64,000 nucleotides of DNA, taken from positions 11,615-75,614 of the forward strand of contig JAXMBN010000030.1 in assembly GCA_046349875.1 (NCBI GenBank), in the 5' to 3' direction. The position numbers and the translations under genes are program-made. Shown piece after piece: positions 1 to 12,219 of the stretch. Under the pieces are notes generated by a model. It saw nothing but the letters and a program-made list of their open reading frames with translations, was not told the DNA's origin and made no database searches. The stretch comes from JAXMBN01 sp046349875 (GTDB taxonomy: Bacteria; Planctomycetota; Planctomycetia; Pirellulales; Pirellulaceae). Within the stretch, counting starts at the first letter, position 1; each line of letters begins with the position of its first letter.

Positions 1-98
1 CAACCTTACCTCACAGCCTAGGAGGCGAAGCGCTCTCTTGAGAAAAACCAGGCAGACAAGCAGAAGTATCTGGGAAAAATAAATCGCTTGTAGCGATT

Positions 99-644
99 TT
101 ATGCCTTGGGAAGCTGGTATGTAGAAAACACTTTGACGATGGCGTGATCATCCGGAAAGGTATGCAAAGCCTGAACGGTTAAGCTTCGTGGGCGAGTCTC
201 GACGTGGACATAGCTGATCGCACCCATCGTGATGCGGCCACTTGAATCGAATGCGTGGAACAGATCGAGCTCTTTTTGCTTACCACCCAATTCTGATTGC
301 ATCAGGGCAAAGAGCTCTGGGCCAACATGTTCCATCTCAAACTCGGTGGTGTACCGAATCCCTTTGGCGGCTTCGATGGTTTCTTTGGTCTTGCCCCGCA
401 AGTTTTCAAACAAGAGTCGACGCTTCTGAGGCAAAGGTTGGTGCGTCGCGCATGCTACCTCGGAAAGTGTGACCGTATCCGAACAGAAAGTCACGATGTG
501 GCCATCTTGGGTGATGTCGATCTTGGCCTGAAAATTCGTCCGTTCGATGGTCTGACTTCGATAAACTTGAAACAACTCAGGATGGAGTGATCGAGCAAAT
601 ACTTGCAGAGCCAGCGACGTAACTTTGGGACGAATCGATAGCAC
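99..644 (-). CDS. DUF2617 family protein
   Basis: A 181-residue protein that I recognise from its overall pattern as DUF2617, a family of unknown function seen in actinobacteria and planctomycetes. Family-typical segments are RPKV near the N-terminus, HPELF, HQPLPQ(K)RR in the middle, and FDSSGRITMGAISY followed by HTFPDDHAIVK near the end. There is no signal peptide or membrane segment, so it is probably cytosolic. The start is a GTG (complement of 642-644) with GGGAG about 8 nt upstream. It stands alone: the next gene, glgA, lies 650 nt away on the other strand. Function unknown. Confidence 0.75.
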   Translation of the reverse strand: MLSIRPKVTSLALQVFARSLHPELFQVYRSQTIERTNFQAKIDITQDGHIVTFCSDTVTLSEVACATHQPLPQKRRLLFENLRGKTKETIEAAKGIRYTTEFEMEHVGPELFALMQSELGGKQKELDLFHAFDSSGRITMGAISYVHVETRPRSLTVQALHTFPDDHAIVKVFSTYQLPKA

Positions 645-1295
645 GACGAGAGAACTCCCAATGCTTGGAATGAAATGCTTGCTCGCGATTCAATTCCTCG
701 AGGCGTTCGCCTCAGAGTTGACTCACGAGACGTGATTATAAGCCTTCTACCCATCCACGACCAATAGCAACCCGATGCTACAAAATGTAGCTTGAATAAA
801 ACAGCATTTCGATCTTGACGTCACCCTATCAACACGCTTTCAACTCTACCCTATTTCCGTTGCAGATTGGGACAATTGTCATAGAGAATTCAGTGTGGAA
901 CTCCCTTTTTCCTGAACCAAGTCCGAGTCTCATACCTGATGCATGCACGTGTGAATAGGTGCAATCAAGTGCCCTCTATATTTTGCGTGCCGTCTCGAAT
1001 TCAAGGCAAATGCTTGCACCTCATCCATCGTCGGATGAATGAACGAATTGGTCGATTCGCAACCTCTCGAGGAACTCGTTTCCATTCATGATGGGGCAAT
1101 CATTACCGTTCCACATGGTGAGCATTAAGGAGTCTACGCGAGTTGAGAATCAGCGCGATTGCGTGAACAATTCCACCCTTGTTGATTGGAGAACGCTCCC
1201 CCCTCGACCCGAGGAAATAGTTTGGGGAAAACGATCAAGCTGGGAGGAAGTTTTGATAGCTTCTTGTTAAACTTGAGTGAACCCCCTAGGCTACC
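645..1295. other. Intergenic region between divergent DUF2617 and glgA
   Basis: About 650 nt without a convincing gene. A 60-codon open frame at 1088-1270 on the plus strand has no recognisable family and unremarkable composition, so I do not call it. The region must hold the promoters of both flanking genes, but I see no clear -35/-10 pair, operator or riboswitch. Confidence 0.5.
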
Positions 1296-2822
1296 ATGCC
1301 CTCTCCATTCGTGGTTGACAGCTTTGAGGAATCGGAAACTGTGGAAATAGTGATGGTCAGCAGCGAGGCCGTACCGTTCGCCAAGACGGGAGGTCTCGCG
1401 GATGTCTGCGGAGCTCTACCAGGTCGGCTTTCAGCGCATGGTCATCGATGCAGTGTCTTTTTGCCCGCCTATCCTCGCGTTTTTCATGCTGGGGTCGATC
1501 TAAAGCCACTTGAAGTTGGCTTCGTTATCCACATCGCTGGTCGGCCGGTTTCCTGTCGTATTCTGAAAGGGACGATGGGCAACGGTGTCGATTATTACTT
1601 TATCGATCAACCTCATTATTTCGATCGACCGTCTTTGTATGGCGATCAACACGGCGACTATCGCGATAACTGCGAGCGATTCTGTTTTTTCTCACGCGCT
1701 GTCGTACAAGCGATCGAATCGCTTCGCATTCCGGTGGACATAGTGCATTGTCATGACTGGCAGAGTGGATTGATTCCAGCTTACGTCAAGACACGAGCTG
1801 ATTCCCATGCCTGGTATCAAAAGGCAGGTACGGTATTCACGATCCATAACTTGGCCTACCAAGGTCGATTTTGGCAACACGACATGGCGCTCACAGGACT
1901 CGATTGGCGCCATTTCAATATGCATGAGCTCGAATTTTATGGCGACCTATGCTTGATGAAATCGGGAATCGTCTATAGCGATGCGATCACGACGGTTAGC
2001 CCGTCTTATGCTCGCGAGATTCAAACGCAGCAACATGGCTGCGGATTAGAATCGGTTCTTCAAGCGCGAGCCAACGTGCTGACGGGAATCGTCAATGGCG
2101 TCGATTATTCGGTTTGGGATCCGATGCGCGATCCCTTCATTCCGCAGCCGTATTCGATTGAAAACTGGAAGTCTGGCAAGGGCGCCGCGAAAGAAGCTCT
2201 TCGAAATGAACTTGGATTGCCTCACGTCGATCAACCTCTCATCGGAATCATCGGCCGCTTAGCCGATCAAAAGGGATGGGACCTCATCATTCCCACGATG
2301 CGAAACTGGATTCACGATCAAGATGTGCAGTGGGCCATTTTGGGATCTGGGGAAGCACGTTATCACGATGCTCTTTCTGAACTCGCGCGACAAGCCCCTC
2401 ATCGCGTTGCCGTACGACTCGAGTTTTCAGAGTCTTTATCGCATCGCATCGAAGCCGCGTCCGATATGTTTTTGATGCCAAGTCAATACGAGCCATGTGG
2501 ACTCAACCAGCTGTACAGCTTGCGTTACGGTTCGGTTCCAGTCGTTCATGCAACGGGTGGTCTCATCGATACGGTGGTCGATACGCATTCGGGAACGCTG
2601 GAGAATCAAACAGCGACGGGCTTCTCGTTTTACGAATACTCACACCACGCTCTGCACCAATGCTTGAGTCGCGCTTGCGATTTTTATCGGCGCGAACCAC
2701 AAGGCTGGAATCAAGTCGTAGAAACGGGAATGAAACAAGATTGGTCGTGGGGCGAAAGTGCTCGACGCTATGAAGCGGTGTATCACCATGTCCTTGAGGA
2801 CGTTTCAAGGAGAAATGGGTAG
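1296..2822 (+). CDS. glgA: Glycogen synthase (ADP-glucose alpha-1,4-glucosyltransferase, GT5)
   Basis: Transfers glucose from ADP-glucose to the growing alpha-1,4-glucan; cytosolic glycogen synthesis. The 508 residues have the GT5 layout. The KTGGLADVCGALP nucleotide-sugar loop is at about residue 30, the HCHDWQSGL motif is near 150, the second Rossmann half opens with IIGRLADQKGWD near 315, and the donor-site segment PSQYEPCGLNQLYSLRYG lies near 395-412. The annotated ATG gives about 20 residues before the conserved core, so a later start (GTG at about 1341 or the internal ATG at residue 20) is possible. A galT-type gene begins 2 nt after the stop, so the two are very likely cotranscribed. 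Length is normal for the family and all key motifs are present. Confidence 0.95.
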   Translation: MPSPFVVDSFEESETVEIVMVSSEAVPFAKTGGLADVCGALPGRLSAHGHRCSVFLPAYPRVFHAGVDLKPLEVGFVIHIAGRPVSCRILKGTMGNGVDYYFIDQPHYFDRPSLYGDQHGDYRDNCERFCFFSRAVVQAIESLRIPVDIVHCHDWQSGLIPAYVKTRADSHAWYQKAGTVFTIHNLAYQGRFWQHDMALTGLDWRHFNMHELEFYGDLCLMKSGIVYSDAITTVSPSYAREIQTQQHGCGLESVLQARANVLTGIVNGVDYSVWDPMRDPFIPQPYSIENWKSGKGAAKEALRNELGLPHVDQPLIGIIGRLADQKGWDLIIPTMRNWIHDQDVQWAILGSGEARYHDALSELARQAPHRVAVRLEFSESLSHRIEAASDMFLMPSQYEPCGLNQLYSLRYGSVPVVHATGGLIDTVVDTHSGTLENQTATGFSFYEYSHHALHQCLSRACDFYRREPQGWNQVVETGMKQDWSWGESARRYEAVYHHVLEDVSRRNG

Positions 2823-2824
2823 CG

Positions 2825-3976
2825 ATGAGCGAGGTCCGTCACGACTGGTTATCGGATCGCTGGGTCATCTTTGCGCCCAGTCGGTCCGAACGCCCAGATG
2901 AGTACGAATCCGTGCTGCGTGAAAGCAGGTCCTCTCTGGAACAGCTTGCATTCAATCAAGATGCGCGCAGAGCATGCCCTTTTTGTTGTGGTCATGAATC
3001 AGAAACACCGCCGAGCGTTCTGCAATATGGTTGCGAAGATGCAAATCAACGCGATTGGCGCGTTCGTGTCGTCCCCAATAAATTTCCGGCAGTCATTCCG
3101 GTACCGACTCTGCCACCTTTTGAAATCGAATCAGAACTCCGCCCCAACTCCTCTCGGGCAGACCATGAATCCGACCGAATGCGTTCGATTCTATTTCATC
3201 GTCAACCGATGCTCGGTGCCCACGAAGTCATTATTGAAACGCCCGAGCACCTGGCTTCGGTGACTCAACTATCGATTCCCCATCTTGCGATGGTCTTGCA
3301 GGCCTTTCAACATCGTCTTCAGCATTGGCGAAGCCATCCTACCCTTCAATATGCGGTTGTATTCAAGAATTGCGGGGCAGATGCGGGTGCCTCGTTGTTC
3401 CATACACACAGTCAGCTGATTGCAACCAGTTTTGTTCCTCCCGAGATCACTCGGCTTTGTCATCGGATGGAGAACTTTCGCCAAGAGTTTCATCAGTGCT
3501 TTCAGTGTACGGTACTGCGAGAGGAAGTCGAGCAACAACAAAGAGTCGTCGAGCAGCATTCCGATTTCGTTTCGTATTGCCCGTATGCTAGTACGCTTCC
3601 TTACACATTGGTGCTCGCTCCGCGAGAACATCAGTCGCAGTTTGAGAATCTCGGAGGTGCAGATCTCGATGCGTTTGCTTCGATGCTGCATCGCCATCTT
3701 CGAGCTCTGGAAGCGTTGCTACCCCAGCAATCCTACAACTTTGTTCTTCATACGAGCCCCTTTCATGATCATTGGAACCGATCGTTCCATTGGCGGCTCG
3801 AGATATTTCCGCGACTAACCAAACTCGCTGGCTTCGAATGGGGATCGAATTGCTCGATCAATCCTGTCATTCCCGAAATTGCGGCAGAGAAGTTTCGAAG
3901 AACACTGCAAGAATTGGGACTCGCCGGAAACCTATCACATGCGAACCCCATTCCTCATGCCGTGAAGGTGCGCTAA
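2825..3976 (+). CDS. galT: Galactose-1-phosphate uridylyltransferase family protein (GalT-type)
   Basis: A HIT-superfamily nucleotidyl transferase, 383 residues. GalT swaps UMP between UDP-glucose and galactose-1-phosphate through a uridylyl-histidine; relatives act as ADP-glucose phosphorylases. Visible landmarks are the zinc-type CPFC pair near residue 51, VRVVPNKFPA near 80, the active-site segment FHTHSQL near 191 and HWRLEIFPR near 320. The active-site tripeptide is His-Thr-His instead of the usual His-Pro-His; both histidines remain. Translation is probably coupled to glgA: AAGGAG sits about 10 nt before the ATG, inside the end of glgA. The location beside glgA leaves room for an ADP-glucose-related role in place of the Leloir pathway. 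No galK or galE is in the window. Confidence 0.82.
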   Translation: MSEVRHDWLSDRWVIFAPSRSERPDEYESVLRESRSSLEQLAFNQDARRACPFCCGHESETPPSVLQYGCEDANQRDWRVRVVPNKFPAVIPVPTLPPFEIESELRPNSSRADHESDRMRSILFHRQPMLGAHEVIIETPEHLASVTQLSIPHLAMVLQAFQHRLQHWRSHPTLQYAVVFKNCGADAGASLFHTHSQLIATSFVPPEITRLCHRMENFRQEFHQCFQCTVLREEVEQQQRVVEQHSDFVSYCPYASTLPYTLVLAPREHQSQFENLGGADLDAFASMLHRHLRALEALLPQQSYNFVLHTSPFHDHWNRSFHWRLEIFPRLTKLAGFEWGSNCSINPVIPEIAAEKFRRTLQELGLAGNLSHANPIPHAVKVR

Positions 3977-4110
3977 GAAGCACCAATCTTCCAGGGTTAA
4001 CCAATCCAAACCAATGTAAGCCATCGGGGCCAATCGCGCCCACACTGGTCGCTAAAAACAGATAGCGAACCAGCTTCCATCAATTGGGTTTGATTGCGAT
4101 CGGTTTCTTC

Positions 4111-6285
4111 TTACACCAAAGCTTCGGCATGTTCGCCGACACGTGGCTTGGGCTGATACGTATTGCCAATGGCGACGTCCATCTGCACCGACCACTTGCC
4201 TGACACATCGCCCTGAAGAATCCAGTGCGGCATCACGCAAACGGATTGATGTACGAGTTCGAATCCACCTTCGCTTTGGCTTACCGTTTCGATCGGGAAG
4301 GTCCAGAAGTTTGTTGGCCGATTGGCCCCAAGCTGCACATCCAAGTGGAGATATTGATCGACTAGCCCCAAGAAGCGAACGTGTTGCAGATTGAGTTGCG
4401 AGCCGAGTTGTCCGAGCCGATTGGCACTTCCATCGTAGAAGAAGCGATCATCCGCGCCGGCGGGCATGCCTGCAAAGTTCCACTCAATACCAAAGTGAAG
4501 AGGTCTACCTGGGGGTAAACCTTCCAATTGGTACGTAACCTGAAGGACATCGCTACCTGCTTCCATCGTCAAGGCTTTGGTCAACGTGATGGGCAAGCCC
4601 CACGCAAGACCTTCGTGTCGCATTTGCACTTGGATCTTTCCAGCACCTTTGCGAATCTTGGCATCGTAGATGGAGGTCGCAAACTCGCTCCGTGAATGAG
4701 CTTCACCGCGAGCCACCGATTCCAAAGTGACATCGAGGTCCCAGAAGTGGTCCATCATGCTCTTCTTGGGAAGTCGGTCGTATTGCAATCGCTTCTCTAA
4801 ACCGGCTTGTTTGAAGACTACGCGATCGTGGATGCTCGCTGCTTCATTGTTGTGAGCGCTGCTTCCTCGAAGGACTTTTTGATGGTAGCTCTCAGGACGT
4901 CGTTGCAAGGTGGCCATCAAATTGTGACTGATGGCGCGGAGATCAAGTTCATAGAGCATGCCACCCTGCGAAGGTGCGAAGTAAGCAACGAACTGATCAT
5001 TGGCCAAGCGAACTTCCGTATACAAATCTTTGTTGAAGTCGTCGGTGGAAACATCGATCCAAGCACCTTCATGCCCCGAAGCGCGTTCAAGAATCGAATC
5101 CGCTGCAATGAGTTCGCGGAAGGTAGCATTGCGGAGATGAGGCAAATAGATGCCACCAAACGCTCCGTGCCAGTAAGGGCAATTGCACTGACCACGATAG
5201 AGATGATCTTCGGCTTGCGGCAAAAGCGCAGGGTCCGCCGATCCGCGTCGAGCCATTTCCAAACGTCGGCTTACTTCGAGCATTCGGCAGTACATTTCGT
5301 TGGCTTCCGTGTACTTGACCCGGAAGTTGCGCCAATATCCGCCGCGAACAAAGTTCTGAATCTTCGACCAATACGGAGTCTCGTGGAGTTCATGCACGAT
5401 ATGGTCATAGGTGATTTGCTGCTCGACAGGCAATGCCCATTCCGTCATTTCGCGATAGCTGCAGTCAGGCAGATAGATCTTTCCTGCGGATGGTTGCTGA
5501 GTAATGATGGCCGAGGGAGTGGTCGTCTTGAGCCAATCGCGATTGCAGTTCAGCGCATCGAAGAACGATCGCAACCACCCTCGCTCGTACACGTGAGCTT
5601 TGGTATCGGGCCACGTTCCAAACTTTTCACCATCGTCTCCAAAGACAAGAACGCTACCGGGTGCTTCGGACGCGACCTTGCGGCAATAGTCGATCGTGTC
5701 CTGAGCTGGTGCAAAAGGAATCAAGTACCGCAGCTTTTCACTTCCTGGAAAAACGCGTAGTACATGGCCATCATCTTCCGTCAGAAAGTAACTCGTAAGC
5801 TGTTCGGTTTTCCAGCCTGCGGCTCGGAAGTGATAGTCATCGAGAATGGTGTATTGAATGCCAGCCGGAGCAATGTCGCGAACAAGTTGGCTTTCCCAAA
5901 CTCGTTCGGGCATCCACATTCCAACAACCTTGGTATCAAATCGCCCCTCGAGCCACTCCGTGTATCGACGAATCTGCCCGAAACGATCACGCCCTGGAAG
6001 CATCGTCATGATGGGCTCGTAGAACGGTCCCCCAACAATTTCGATCCGGTCCGCTGCCACGAGCGCTTTCACTCGATCCAAATAGTCTGGATGATTTTCT
6101 TGCAACCAGACCATCAACGGACCACTCGTGTGCAAGGCCACACGCAGGTGCTCGTAAGGCTCGAAGACTTCCAAGAATGGGAGATAGCTATCTCGATACG
6201 CCTGCTCAATGACGCCATCAAAATTGCCCACTGGCTGATGGTTGTGAAGCACCAACGAAAGATAGACTGCATTCTGAGTGGTCAT
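4111..6285 (-). CDS. GH57 family 4-alpha-glucanotransferase / alpha-amylase
   Basis: A 724-residue glycoside hydrolase of family 57, acting on alpha-1,4-glucans (hydrolysis or disproportionation). The N-terminal barrel shows the family's conserved regions: HNHQP at 14-18, GGPFYEP at about 85, WMPERVWE with the candidate nucleophile Glu127, and FGDDGEKFG with the candidate acid/base Asp217/218. The C-terminal half matches the beta-sandwich domains (DUF1925/DUF1926 type) found in the Thermococcus-like glucanotransferases. There is no signal peptide, so it works inside the cell, presumably on glycogen made by the nearby GlgA. It is convergent with galT (135 nt apart, no clear terminator). Transferase versus amylase activity cannot be told from sequence alone. 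Confidence 0.9.
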   Translation of the reverse strand: MTTQNAVYLSLVLHNHQPVGNFDGVIEQAYRDSYLPFLEVFEPYEHLRVALHTSGPLMVWLQENHPDYLDRVKALVAADRIEIVGGPFYEPIMTMLPGRDRFGQIRRYTEWLEGRFDTKVVGMWMPERVWESQLVRDIAPAGIQYTILDDYHFRAAGWKTEQLTSYFLTEDDGHVLRVFPGSEKLRYLIPFAPAQDTIDYCRKVASEAPGSVLVFGDDGEKFGTWPDTKAHVYERGWLRSFFDALNCNRDWLKTTTPSAIITQQPSAGKIYLPDCSYREMTEWALPVEQQITYDHIVHELHETPYWSKIQNFVRGGYWRNFRVKYTEANEMYCRMLEVSRRLEMARRGSADPALLPQAEDHLYRGQCNCPYWHGAFGGIYLPHLRNATFRELIAADSILERASGHEGAWIDVSTDDFNKDLYTEVRLANDQFVAYFAPSQGGMLYELDLRAISHNLMATLQRRPESYHQKVLRGSSAHNNEAASIHDRVVFKQAGLEKRLQYDRLPKKSMMDHFWDLDVTLESVARGEAHSRSEFATSIYDAKIRKGAGKIQVQMRHEGLAWGLPITLTKALTMEAGSDVLQVTYQLEGLPPGRPLHFGIEWNFAGMPAGADDRFFYDGSANRLGQLGSQLNLQHVRFLGLVDQYLHLDVQLGANRPTNFWTFPIETVSQSEGGFELVHQSVCVMPHWILQGDVSGKWSVQMDVAIGNTYQPKPRVGEHAEALV

Positions 6286-6778
6286 AAGAGGTGTATTCCA
6301 ACAGGTAAAGGGAAAACGAAAGCATGTTGATCCAAGTCTATCGGCAGCGAAAGCGAGCCGAGTCGAACAGATTTTCTATCGTTCCCATTTTCCAGCAATT
6401 GATGTTCCAACAACACCTGCGATTTTGCATCGAATCAAATGCAAGCTTTTGAGTTTGCCTCAACATCCCAAACATCGCTAACAGTCTCTTCAATCTGGTC
6501 TTCCCTGTTACCCGAGTTTCATTACACAACATTGGATCATTGAGCGAACCGCTAAATGGGAAAAACGCTATGCGTTTCCACAGTTCCCAAACATCTTCTT
6601 GGGCGGCCAAAACAATCAGAAAAACTAATCAAACCGGCCGTTTGGAGGTCAACTTTGGTTGGATTTGGGGGAAATTCCCTGGGAAGGTGAATCCCGCTCC
6701 CTTAGACTACGATAAGATAAAGGATCCCTCCCTACCTTCCGTTTGGCTTCATCCTTCCTGCCATTTGATTGCGTTCTC
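6286..6778. other. Intergenic region between divergent GH57 gene and DUF1549/DUF1553 gene
   Basis: About 490 nt with no supported gene. Short open frames here have no family signal. It must carry promoters for both neighbours; I see no convincing consensus promoter or operator. Confidence 0.45.
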
Positions 6779-8998
6779 ATGAGCGTGCGCGTTCTAACTC
6801 TTTTGATCGCATCGATCTTCATCACTGCAATCCAGGCTACATCGCCGGGATTTGAAGCACCGTCGCCTAAATCCAATGCGAGCGAAGCCAAATTCGAATT
6901 GGATATTCAACCCATTTTGACGGCTCGTGGTTGCAATTCAGGTCCATGCCATGGGAAGGCTCGCGGGCAAAATGGATTTGCCCTTTCGCTGTTAGGTTTT
7001 GATGCCGACATGGACTATCAGTCCCTCGTGAAAGACGCTCGAGGCCGTCGGGTCTTTCCAGCGGCGCCCGAACAAAGTCTCCTCATTCAAAAAGGTGCGG
7101 GCATTGTTCCGCATGGTGGCGGCGCGAAGATCGCGGTTGAAAGTGAAGACTATCAATTGCTGATAGCATGGATTCGATCTGGTATGCCGCGTGTTTCCGC
7201 CAGCGATCCTCGATTGATCAAGATCGAGATTCATCCGGAACCAAAGTCGATGCAGCCCAAGGAAGAGGTCCCGCTCAAGGTTGTTGCCAAGTATTCCGAT
7301 GGTTCGCAGCGCGACGTAACCAGTACCTGTGCCTATCAGTCCAATGACCCTGGCTATTTATCGGTGAACGCAGAGGGAGTCGTCAAAGCCGGAACGCTTC
7401 CTGGTGAAGCCACCATCATGGCTCGCTATATGGGCAACATCGCCACATGGAGTTCCGCGATCCCGAATGCAGAAAACATCGACGAAGCCTATTATCGCGA
7501 CTTGCCTCGGAACAACTTTATCGATGCTCTGGCCTACGACAAACTGGCCAAGCTTCATCTGAAACCAAGCGAGCCTTGCAACGATAGCCAATTCATGCGG
7601 CGAGCTTATCTGGATGTCATTGGACGCTTGCCATCAGCAGAGGAAGCGAAACGGTTCTTGACGGATGGATCTGCCGAAAAGCGAACAGCATTGATCGATG
7701 ATCTGTTGAATCGCGAAGAGTATACGGATTACTGGGCCAACAAATGGGCAGACCTCCTGCGTCCCAATCCCTATCGCGTCGGCATCAAGGCGACGATGAC
7801 ATTGGACCAATGGATTCGCGATGCGTTTCGAAAGAATATGCCCTACGATCAATTCGTCGCAGGATTGCTGACCGCTCAAGGCAGCACCTTTCACAACGGG
7901 GCGGTTACGATCTTTCGCGATCGACGCCAACCTGAAGAAATCGTCACCATGGCTAGCCAGTTATTCATGGGAATTCGACTGGAATGCGCTAAGTGCCACC
8001 AGCATCCCTTCGAAGTCTATGGGCAAAAAGATTTCTATAGTTTGGCAGCCTATTTTGGACGCGTAGGATACAAAGGCACTGGCCTTTCACCACCGATCTC
8101 GGGCGGTGAAGAATCTATTTTGGTCAAAGGGGAAGGACAGGTACGCCACCCACTGACGCAAGAAGTTCTTCTTCCCAAGCCGTTAACTTCTGATGTTGGA
8201 CAAGAGATCCCCAAAGGTGAAGATCCTCGCGAGTATCTCATGCGATGGCTGACCGAATCGGAGAACCCGTACTTTGCACAAGTGGCCGTCAATCGCGTTT
8301 GGGCGGATCTCTTTGGAATGGGATTAGTGGATCCTGTCGACGACATGCGCGCTACCAATCCACCGAGCAATCCTGCCTTGTTGCATGAATTGGCAAAACA
8401 CTTCCGTGAAGTAGGATACGACCAAAAAGCGTTGTTGAAGACCATCATGAGTTCGCGGCTCTATGCGCTTTCATCTAGTCCCAACGGTTCGAATCGAACC
8501 GATTTGCGAAACTACTCGCGTCATTACCGGCAGCGGATGCGAGCAGAAGTTTTGGCTGATGCGATTGCAGATGTCACGCTGGTCCCTGACGACTATGCTG
8601 CGGTAGCTCCAGGATCGCGGGCCATGCAGCTTTGGACACACCGCATCGGATCGGAAATCTTGGATGCCTTTGGCAGACCCGATCCCAATCAAGATCCACC
8701 GTGCGAGCGCACTCCCGACTCCACGGTCGTTCAGGCATTGCATTTGATGAATGCCCCTGCCATTCAAAAGAAAGTAACTGCTGAAAATGGTCGATGCCGT
8801 CAGCTCGCGCAAAGCGATGCAACAATCGAACACGTGTTGGATGAACTCTATCTAACCATCTATAGCCGTTTCCCGACCGACGTCGAAAAGGCGGATCTTT
8901 TAAAAGCCTATGCCGATCAAAAAGAGAAACGACGCGAATTCATCGAAGATGTGATGTGGTCTTTAATCAACTCGCCAGAGTTCCTGTACAAGGATTGA
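6779..8998 (+). CDS. Secreted DUF1549/DUF1553 protein with cytochrome-like N-terminus
   Basis: Large planctomycete-type secreted protein of about 739 residues. I prefer the ATG at 6779, which puts a signal peptide (VLTLLIASIFITAIQA) at the N-terminus; an in-frame TTG at 6743 would bury it. Order of parts: a cytochrome-like segment with CNSGPCHGK (CX4CH) near residue 52; an Ig-like (Big_2) segment around 150-230; DUF1549 from about 245 with a CAKCH haem-type motif near 403 in the usual HPF...DFYSLAAYFGRVG context; and DUF1553 from about 480 to the end. The biochemical role of these proteins is not established. The next gene, a DUF1501 protein, starts 8 nt downstream, which is the standard pairing in planctomycetes. 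Confidence 0.9.
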   Translation: MSVRVLTLLIASIFITAIQATSPGFEAPSPKSNASEAKFELDIQPILTARGCNSGPCHGKARGQNGFALSLLGFDADMDYQSLVKDARGRRVFPAAPEQSLLIQKGAGIVPHGGGAKIAVESEDYQLLIAWIRSGMPRVSASDPRLIKIEIHPEPKSMQPKEEVPLKVVAKYSDGSQRDVTSTCAYQSNDPGYLSVNAEGVVKAGTLPGEATIMARYMGNIATWSSAIPNAENIDEAYYRDLPRNNFIDALAYDKLAKLHLKPSEPCNDSQFMRRAYLDVIGRLPSAEEAKRFLTDGSAEKRTALIDDLLNREEYTDYWANKWADLLRPNPYRVGIKATMTLDQWIRDAFRKNMPYDQFVAGLLTAQGSTFHNGAVTIFRDRRQPEEIVTMASQLFMGIRLECAKCHQHPFEVYGQKDFYSLAAYFGRVGYKGTGLSPPISGGEESILVKGEGQVRHPLTQEVLLPKPLTSDVGQEIPKGEDPREYLMRWLTESENPYFAQVAVNRVWADLFGMGLVDPVDDMRATNPPSNPALLHELAKHFREVGYDQKALLKTIMSSRLYALSSSPNGSNRTDLRNYSRHYRQRMRAEVLADAIADVTLVPDDYAAVAPGSRAMQLWTHRIGSEILDAFGRPDPNQDPPCERTPDSTVVQALHLMNAPAIQKKVTAENGRCRQLAQSDATIEHVLDELYLTIYSRFPTDVEKADLLKAYADQKEKRREFIEDVMWSLINSPEFLYKD

Positions 8999-9005
8999 GG
9001 ACGGA

Positions 9006-10345
9006 ATGATGCAAAGAAGAAATTGTTTGAAACTGGGCGTTGCTGGACTGGCGGGTGGTTTCACTGGACTACTTCGATTGCGGGAAGCCTGTGCCGCTCA
9101 TCCTGTTCCAGGGATGAAGAAGCCAAAGCAATTGCATCTTGATTTGGATGGATGGAGGCCTAACGCATTTCGAGTATCGGGGCGTTTGACTCCCAAGCCC
9201 GAAGCACCCGTTAAGTTGAGATTCTGGTGGCGAATTTCCGCCCGATCGAAACCAATGTGGCAGGGATCCGCATTTGCGAACACCTTCCCAAATCAGCTTC
9301 GATTGCTCACAAGTACGCCATCATTCGATCGGTTTGTCACAACCAGGGGAATCAGCCGAGCGGCAATCACTACATGATGATCAAGCGCACTACCTCGCAT
9401 TCCCGTCGGTTGTGGTGCCTTCGTGAGCTTCCCCATCCTGGCATGGGTTCGGTTGCTGCGAAAAGAACGATCGGCCTCCCATGGTATGCCACCTTACTTC
9501 CTCGATGCCGAGCATACGTCCCCGATCGGGTGGACCCAACTTTTTGGGTGCGAAGTATGCTCCGTTTGTCGTTTCCAGCGATCCCAACAGCAAGAACTTC
9601 CGTGTCCGCGATGTCGAACTTCCAAGTGGGATCGATGATCCTCGGTTTCAAGGGCTAGGCGACAAGACCTTCGCAAGCTGGTCGATCGTATGGCCGCTTT
9701 GGAGATACGGCCATCGGTGATCCGGTATCCCTACTGGATGAGCTTACGATCAAGGGGTGCAATTGGTCACGACCCCCGGAAGCTCAAAAGGTTTGATATC
9801 GATGAAGAACCCGAGTCGATCTTGGCAAGCCTACGGTAAAAATAGTTTTGGACAACGCGCGCTGTTAGCGAGGCGTTTGGTGGAAGCGGGCGTTCCCTTT
9901 GTAACGCTTTACGATGGTGGCTGGGATCATCACTCTGATCTTTTTGGTGCTTTGCAGAAACGACTGCCTAGTTGGGACCAAACCGTTGCGGCGCTTATCA
10001 ATGATCTCGATTCTCGCGGTCTCCTCGAATCCACCATGGTGATTGCTTTGGGCGAGTTTGGACGCACTCCAAAGATCAGCACCCTAGCAGGGCAAACCAA
10101 ACCAGGGCGGGATCACTGGGCCAATGCCATGTCGATTCTCTTTGCCGGTGGAGGAACTCCTGGTGGTCAAGTTGTGGGTGCCACCGATCGCCAAGGACAT
10201 TCCGCTGTCGAACGCATTCTGGTCCCGAGAATTTCGTTTCTACCGTCTACTTAAAGATGGAATCGATCCCAACAAGTTGTGGCGTAACGCCCGTGGGGCG
10301 TCCTACACTTGGTCTCGACCTAACCTGATTCAAGAGTTGATGTAA
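9006..10345 (+). pseudogene. DUF1501 family protein, multiply frameshifted
   Basis: Reconstructed DUF1501 (sulfatase-fold) gene whose reading frame changes at least six times. Pieces in order: an N-terminal Tat/Sec-like segment (RRNCLKLGVAGLAGG) at 9006-9110; ILIWMDGG then THFE in another frame around 9135-9170; PKPEAPV; EFRPIETN-like to YAIIRSVCHNQGN at 9227-9360; GMPPYF; SIRPRSGGPNFLGAKYAPF at about 9510-9570; and the C-terminal core GWDHHSDLF...ALGEFGRTPK...GRDHWANAMS at 9900-10130, ending GIDPNK...LIQELM at 10345. Every expected family block is present in the right order, which argues for consensus indels and against real decay. It would form an operon with the preceding DUF1549/DUF1553 gene. 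Confidence 0.8.
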
Positions 10346-10387
10346 CCATCTCGCCAACACGGCCAACCGCTTTCCTGACCTACATCA

Positions 10388-12080
<1,693 letters not shown>

Positions 12081-12219
12081 TGCGAGCTCGACGAAAAGTC
12101 GCAGCCAAACCCTCTGACTCGGCTGCTACTTTCATTGAAGCGGAGGTTGTGATAGAAACTCAGTTTCTTGAGCATCGATCCTCTTTCTACGAGCTAGTTA
12201 CCGCTGGCTCCTTGGCCTT

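Noticed and set aside
1088..1270. Small plus-strand frame upstream of glgA
   Set aside because: No family signal, no good ribosome site, and the composition looks like non-coding DNA.
4807..5760. Long open frame (317 codons) on the plus strand inside the GH57 gene
   Set aside because: It lies wholly opposite the GH57 gene, which carries all its catalytic motifs; the plus-strand protein has no family pattern.
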